Shown here: in pieces, positions 61,704 to 64,000 of the stretch
How the letters are laid out: the number at the start of each line of letters is the position of its first letter
How positions within the stretch are numbered: position 1 is the first letter of the stretch
Program-made: the position numbers and the translations under genes
The notes under the pieces: generated by a model
What the model saw: the letters and a program-made list of their open reading frames with translations, nothing else
Told to the model about the DNA's origin: nothing
Database searches by the model: none
Source of the DNA: Hominilimicola fabiformis
Lineage (GTDB): Bacteria; Bacillota; Clostridia; UBA1381
Reading direction: 5' to 3'
NCBI RefSeq assembly: GCF_020687385.1
Contig: NZ_JAJEQM010000005.1
Span: 124,001 to 188,000, forward strand
Length of the DNA: 64,000 nucleotides

Positions 61704-62873
61704 GTGAATTTAACCAAAGAAAATGTAAAGAAAATTTGCGGAATAATATTGTTTACTGTCGTAGTGTTGGTTATAGTACAGAACTACGAAAAGGTCGGAA
61801 ACGCTATAGGAATTTTGTGGGGAATAATTTTTCCGTTTGTTTTGGGCGGAATAATAGCTTTTATACTTAATATACCTATGAGAGCGATTGAAAAGTTGCT
61901 GTTCAAAAGCAAAAACGGAAAACAAAAGAAATATGCAAGACCGCTCAGTATGATTATGACTTTTCTGCTTGTAATCGGAGTGATTGCGGGTGTGATACTT
62001 ATTGTTGTGCCGCAAATAGGCGGAACGGTGAGAGAACTTACAAAATCGGCAGAGGCATTTTTCCCAAAAGTACAGAAATGGGCAGAGGATATGTTCAGTA
62101 ATAATACGCAAATCCATGATTGGATTGCAAGTTTGCAGTTTAATACCGACAAACTTATGGATACTGCGATAAATTTCTTACAAAACGGTGCGGGAAATGT
62201 TTTAAACGGTACATTTACGGCGGCAAAAGCTGTTGTATCCGGAATAACGGCATTTTTTATCGGCTTGATATTTGCGTTCTATCTGCTTGCAAAAAAAGAA
62301 ACGCTTCAAAGACAAGTCAATATGTTTATGCAGGCGGCTTTGCCTGAAAAAATAGTTAATAAAATAACGTATGTCGCAAAATTGAGCAATGAAACTTTTT
62401 CAAGCTTTATAACGGGACAATGCCTTGAGGCGTTGATTTTGGGTACAATGTTCTTTGTTACATTGTCAATAATACGATTGCCGTATGCACTTTTGATTGG
62501 AGTTTTAATCGCTTTTACGGCACTTATACCGATATTCGGTGCGTTTATCGGCTGTATTGTGGGTGCATTTTTGATGATTATGGTAAGCCCGATGAAAGCA
62601 CTTATATTTGTAATTGTGTTCATTGTACTTCAGCAGATAGAGGGTAATTTAATTTATCCGAAAGTTGTCGGCGGTTCGGTCGGCTTGCCGTCACTTTGGG
62701 TTTTGGCGGCTGTTACAATAGGCAGCAGCCTTATGGGCGTGGCAGGTATGCTGTTCTTTATACCGTTTACATCGGTGATATATACGCTCGTGCGTGAATG
62801 GACATATAAACGTCTTGAACAGAAAAAAGCAAAAGAAAATAACAATGATGAGAGTAATGAAAGCAGTGTGTAA
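61704..62873 (+). CDS. AI-2E-family permease 2
   Basis: 389 aa from GTG 61704 (AAAGGG eight bases upstream; GTG 61695 overlaps that site). PF01594 layout like the copy at 55038, with YALLIGVLIAFTALIPIFGAF and IVLQQIEGNLIYPKVVGGS. About 8 helices and an acidic C-terminal tail. Function within the family not predictable. Confidence 0.87.
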   Translation: MNLTKENVKKICGIILFTVVVLVIVQNYEKVGNAIGILWGIIFPFVLGGIIAFILNIPMRAIEKLLFKSKNGKQKKYARPLSMIMTFLLVIGVIAGVILIVVPQIGGTVRELTKSAEAFFPKVQKWAEDMFSNNTQIHDWIASLQFNTDKLMDTAINFLQNGAGNVLNGTFTAAKAVVSGITAFFIGLIFAFYLLAKKETLQRQVNMFMQAALPEKIVNKITYVAKLSNETFSSFITGQCLEALILGTMFFVTLSIIRLPYALLIGVLIAFTALIPIFGAFIGCIVGAFLMIMVSPMKALIFVIVFIVLQQIEGNLIYPKVVGGSVGLPSLWVLAAVTIGSSLMGVAGMLFFIPFTSVIYTLVREWTYKRLEQKKAKENNNDESNESSV

Positions 62874-62885
62874 AGCACTGCTTTT
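62860..62885 (+). terminator. Terminator of permease 2, overlaps its stop
   Basis: AAAGCAGTG (62860-62868) pairs with CACTGCTTT (62876-62884). The TAA stop (62871-62873) lies in the loop. Confidence 0.85.
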
Positions 62886-62959
62886 TGCGTAATCTTTTAT
62901 TATAACATATTTTAAAATTGTGTGCAAATAAACAATTTTAAAAATAAAAAATCGCTGAT

Positions 62960-62988
62960 TTGACAAGAATTGAAAGTCGGGTTAAAAT
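62960..62988 (+). promoter_or_regulatory. Promoter of sbcD
   Basis: TTGACA (62960-62965), 17-base spacer, TAAAAT (62983-62988). Confidence 0.72.
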
Positions 62989-63021
62989 AGTGATAACAAA
63001 TTAAAGCAAAGGAGAAACACA

Positions 63022-64000
63022 ATGAAGTTTATACACTTATCCGATTTGCACATAGGAAAACGCGTGAATGAGTTTTCTATGATAAATGACCAGAAATACA
63101 TACTTGAACAAATACTTAATATAATCGCAAATGAAGAAATTAACGCGGTTATTGTATCAGGCGATGTGTATGATAAATCGATACCTGCGGTCGAGGCGGT
63201 TACGGTATTTGATGATTTTCTTACGGAGCTTGCCACGAAAGATATACCGACATTAATAATAAGCGGCAACCACGATTCGCCGGAAAGATTGGGGTTCGGA
63301 AGTAAAATAATGCAGAATAACGGTGTGCATATATATTCGGTTTTTGACGGTGAACTTCACAAGTTGAAAATTGATGATGTCAATTTTTATATGTTGCCGT
63401 TCGTAAAGCCGATAATGGTAAGAAGGTTTTACCCCGAAGTCGAAACGTATGAGGACGCGGTAAGGACGATTATTGAGAATACGGATATTGATAAGTCGCA
63501 GAAAAATGTTATACTGTCACATCAATTTATTACCAAAACAGGTGCGGAAACAATGCGAAGTGATTCGGAAAGTGTATCTGTAGGCGGTCTTGATAATATT
63601 GATATATCGGTGTTTGATGATTTTGATTATACGGCTTTGGGACATATCCACAGACCGCAGTCGTTAAGTGAAAAAGTGCGATATTGCGGTTCACCGCTGA
63701 AATATTCATTCTCTGAGGCAAAATACGATAAAACCGTTACAATAGTCGATGCAGATGATTTCTCAGTGCAAACAATACCGTTAAAGCCTTTGCACGATAT
63801 GCGAATGATTAAGGGCAGTATTGAAAATATATTGTCTAAAGAAGTAATAAATGCGGCGGATTCTGATGATTATTTACATATCACGCTTACCGACAAAGAC
63901 AATATAATAGATGCAATGGACAAAGTGAGAAGTGCGTATCCGAATGTTATGCAGCTTGAATTTGAACGTGATATGAAAGGAAATACAAAGGGTGTATATG
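63022..64000 (+). CDS. sbcD: Exonuclease SbcCD subunit D, 5' part
   Basis: Mn-dependent nuclease subunit of SbcCD (Mre11 homologue), which opens DNA hairpins and ends. The frame is open from ATG 63022 (AAAGGAGA upstream) to the window edge, 326 codons. Phosphoesterase motifs: HLSDLHIGK, SGDVYDKS, ISGNHDSPERL, VILSHQF and LGHIHRPQ. Only the last part of the roughly 370-400-aa protein is missing; sbcC is expected downstream. Confidence 0.95.
   Translation, partial: MKFIHLSDLHIGKRVNEFSMINDQKYILEQILNIIANEEINAVIVSGDVYDKSIPAVEAVTVFDDFLTELATKDIPTLIISGNHDSPERLGFGSKIMQNNGVHIYSVFDGELHKLKIDDVNFYMLPFVKPIMVRRFYPEVETYEDAVRTIIENTDIDKSQKNVILSHQFITKTGAETMRSDSESVSVGGLDNIDISVFDDFDYTALGHIHRPQSLSEKVRYCGSPLKYSFSEAKYDKTVTIVDADDFSVQTIPLKPLHDMRMIKGSIENILSKEVINAADSDDYLHITLTDKDNIIDAMDKVRSAYPNVMQLEFERDMKGNTKGVY

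Noticed and set aside
1-64000. CRISPR arrays, tRNA or rRNA genes, prophage genes, intact transposases, toxin-antitoxin pairs
   Set aside because: None could be recognised on either strand.

Overview
The window reads as a chromosomal segment of a low-GC, anaerobic, endospore-forming Clostridia-type Firmicute with an S-layer-homology (SLH) cell surface. Evidence: A+T-rich sigma-A promoters (TTGaca-17-TATAAT), AGGAGG ribosome sites with frequent TTG/GTG starts, sporulation genes (sigK, spoVAC, tepA, ylzJ-like), oxygen-defence proteins typical of anaerobes (flavodiiron FprA, desulfoferrodoxin), a ferredoxin-dependent 2-oxoacid oxidoreductase, and SLH proteins together with a CsaB pyruvyltransferase. 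No tRNA, rRNA, CRISPR array or intact mobile element was seen.

Layout. 1-4393: the 3' half of murD, three tandem M42 aminopeptidase genes (the middle one has lost catalytic residues) and a phospholipase-C-like gene. They converge on a truncated RnfC-like gene, and both stop codons sit at the centre of one perfect hairpin. 5.6-10 kb: nadK-argR-recN-thioesterase, then smpB and ssrA (tmRNA). 10-10.87 kb: an accessory-looking gap downstream of ssrA with two large hairpins, a 60-aa orphan ORF and an IS-end-like palindrome. 10.87-16.25 kb: the pyrR-B-C-F-K-D pyrimidine operon. 16.5-23.6 kb: a flavodoxin-fold protein, dnaG-rpoD, prmA, fprA and a rhodanese/PP-loop fusion. 23.7-28.5 kb: pgi, a mini P-loop protein, thrC, galK. 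28.6-35.8 kb: orphan spoVAC, a DUF5685-like/J-protein pair, a DUF1385 protein, prmC, phosphofructokinase, sigK and a zinc-ribbon/YARHG membrane protein. 35.9-40.6 kb: metA, tepA-ylzJ, tyrS and an NSS transporter.

40.7-55 kb is the most coherent accessory block. A GT4-CsaB fusion, a MurJ-family flippase, an O-antigen-ligase-like protein, a second GT4 and two DUF4330-like membrane proteins are followed by three tiny proteins behind a sigma-E-like promoter, desulfoferrodoxin, and two divergent SLH surface proteins. I infer that the first genes make, flip, polymerise or ligate and pyruvylate the secondary cell-wall polymer that SLH domains bind.

55-64 kb: two AI-2E-family permeases, a YhiN-type flavoprotein, an unknown membrane protein, a P-loop ATPase next to a four-gene VOR/KOR-type oxidoreductase operon, a small conserved-looking protein and the start of sbcD, cut by the window edge.

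All calls come from reading the sequence. Family names rest on recalled motifs, not database searches.
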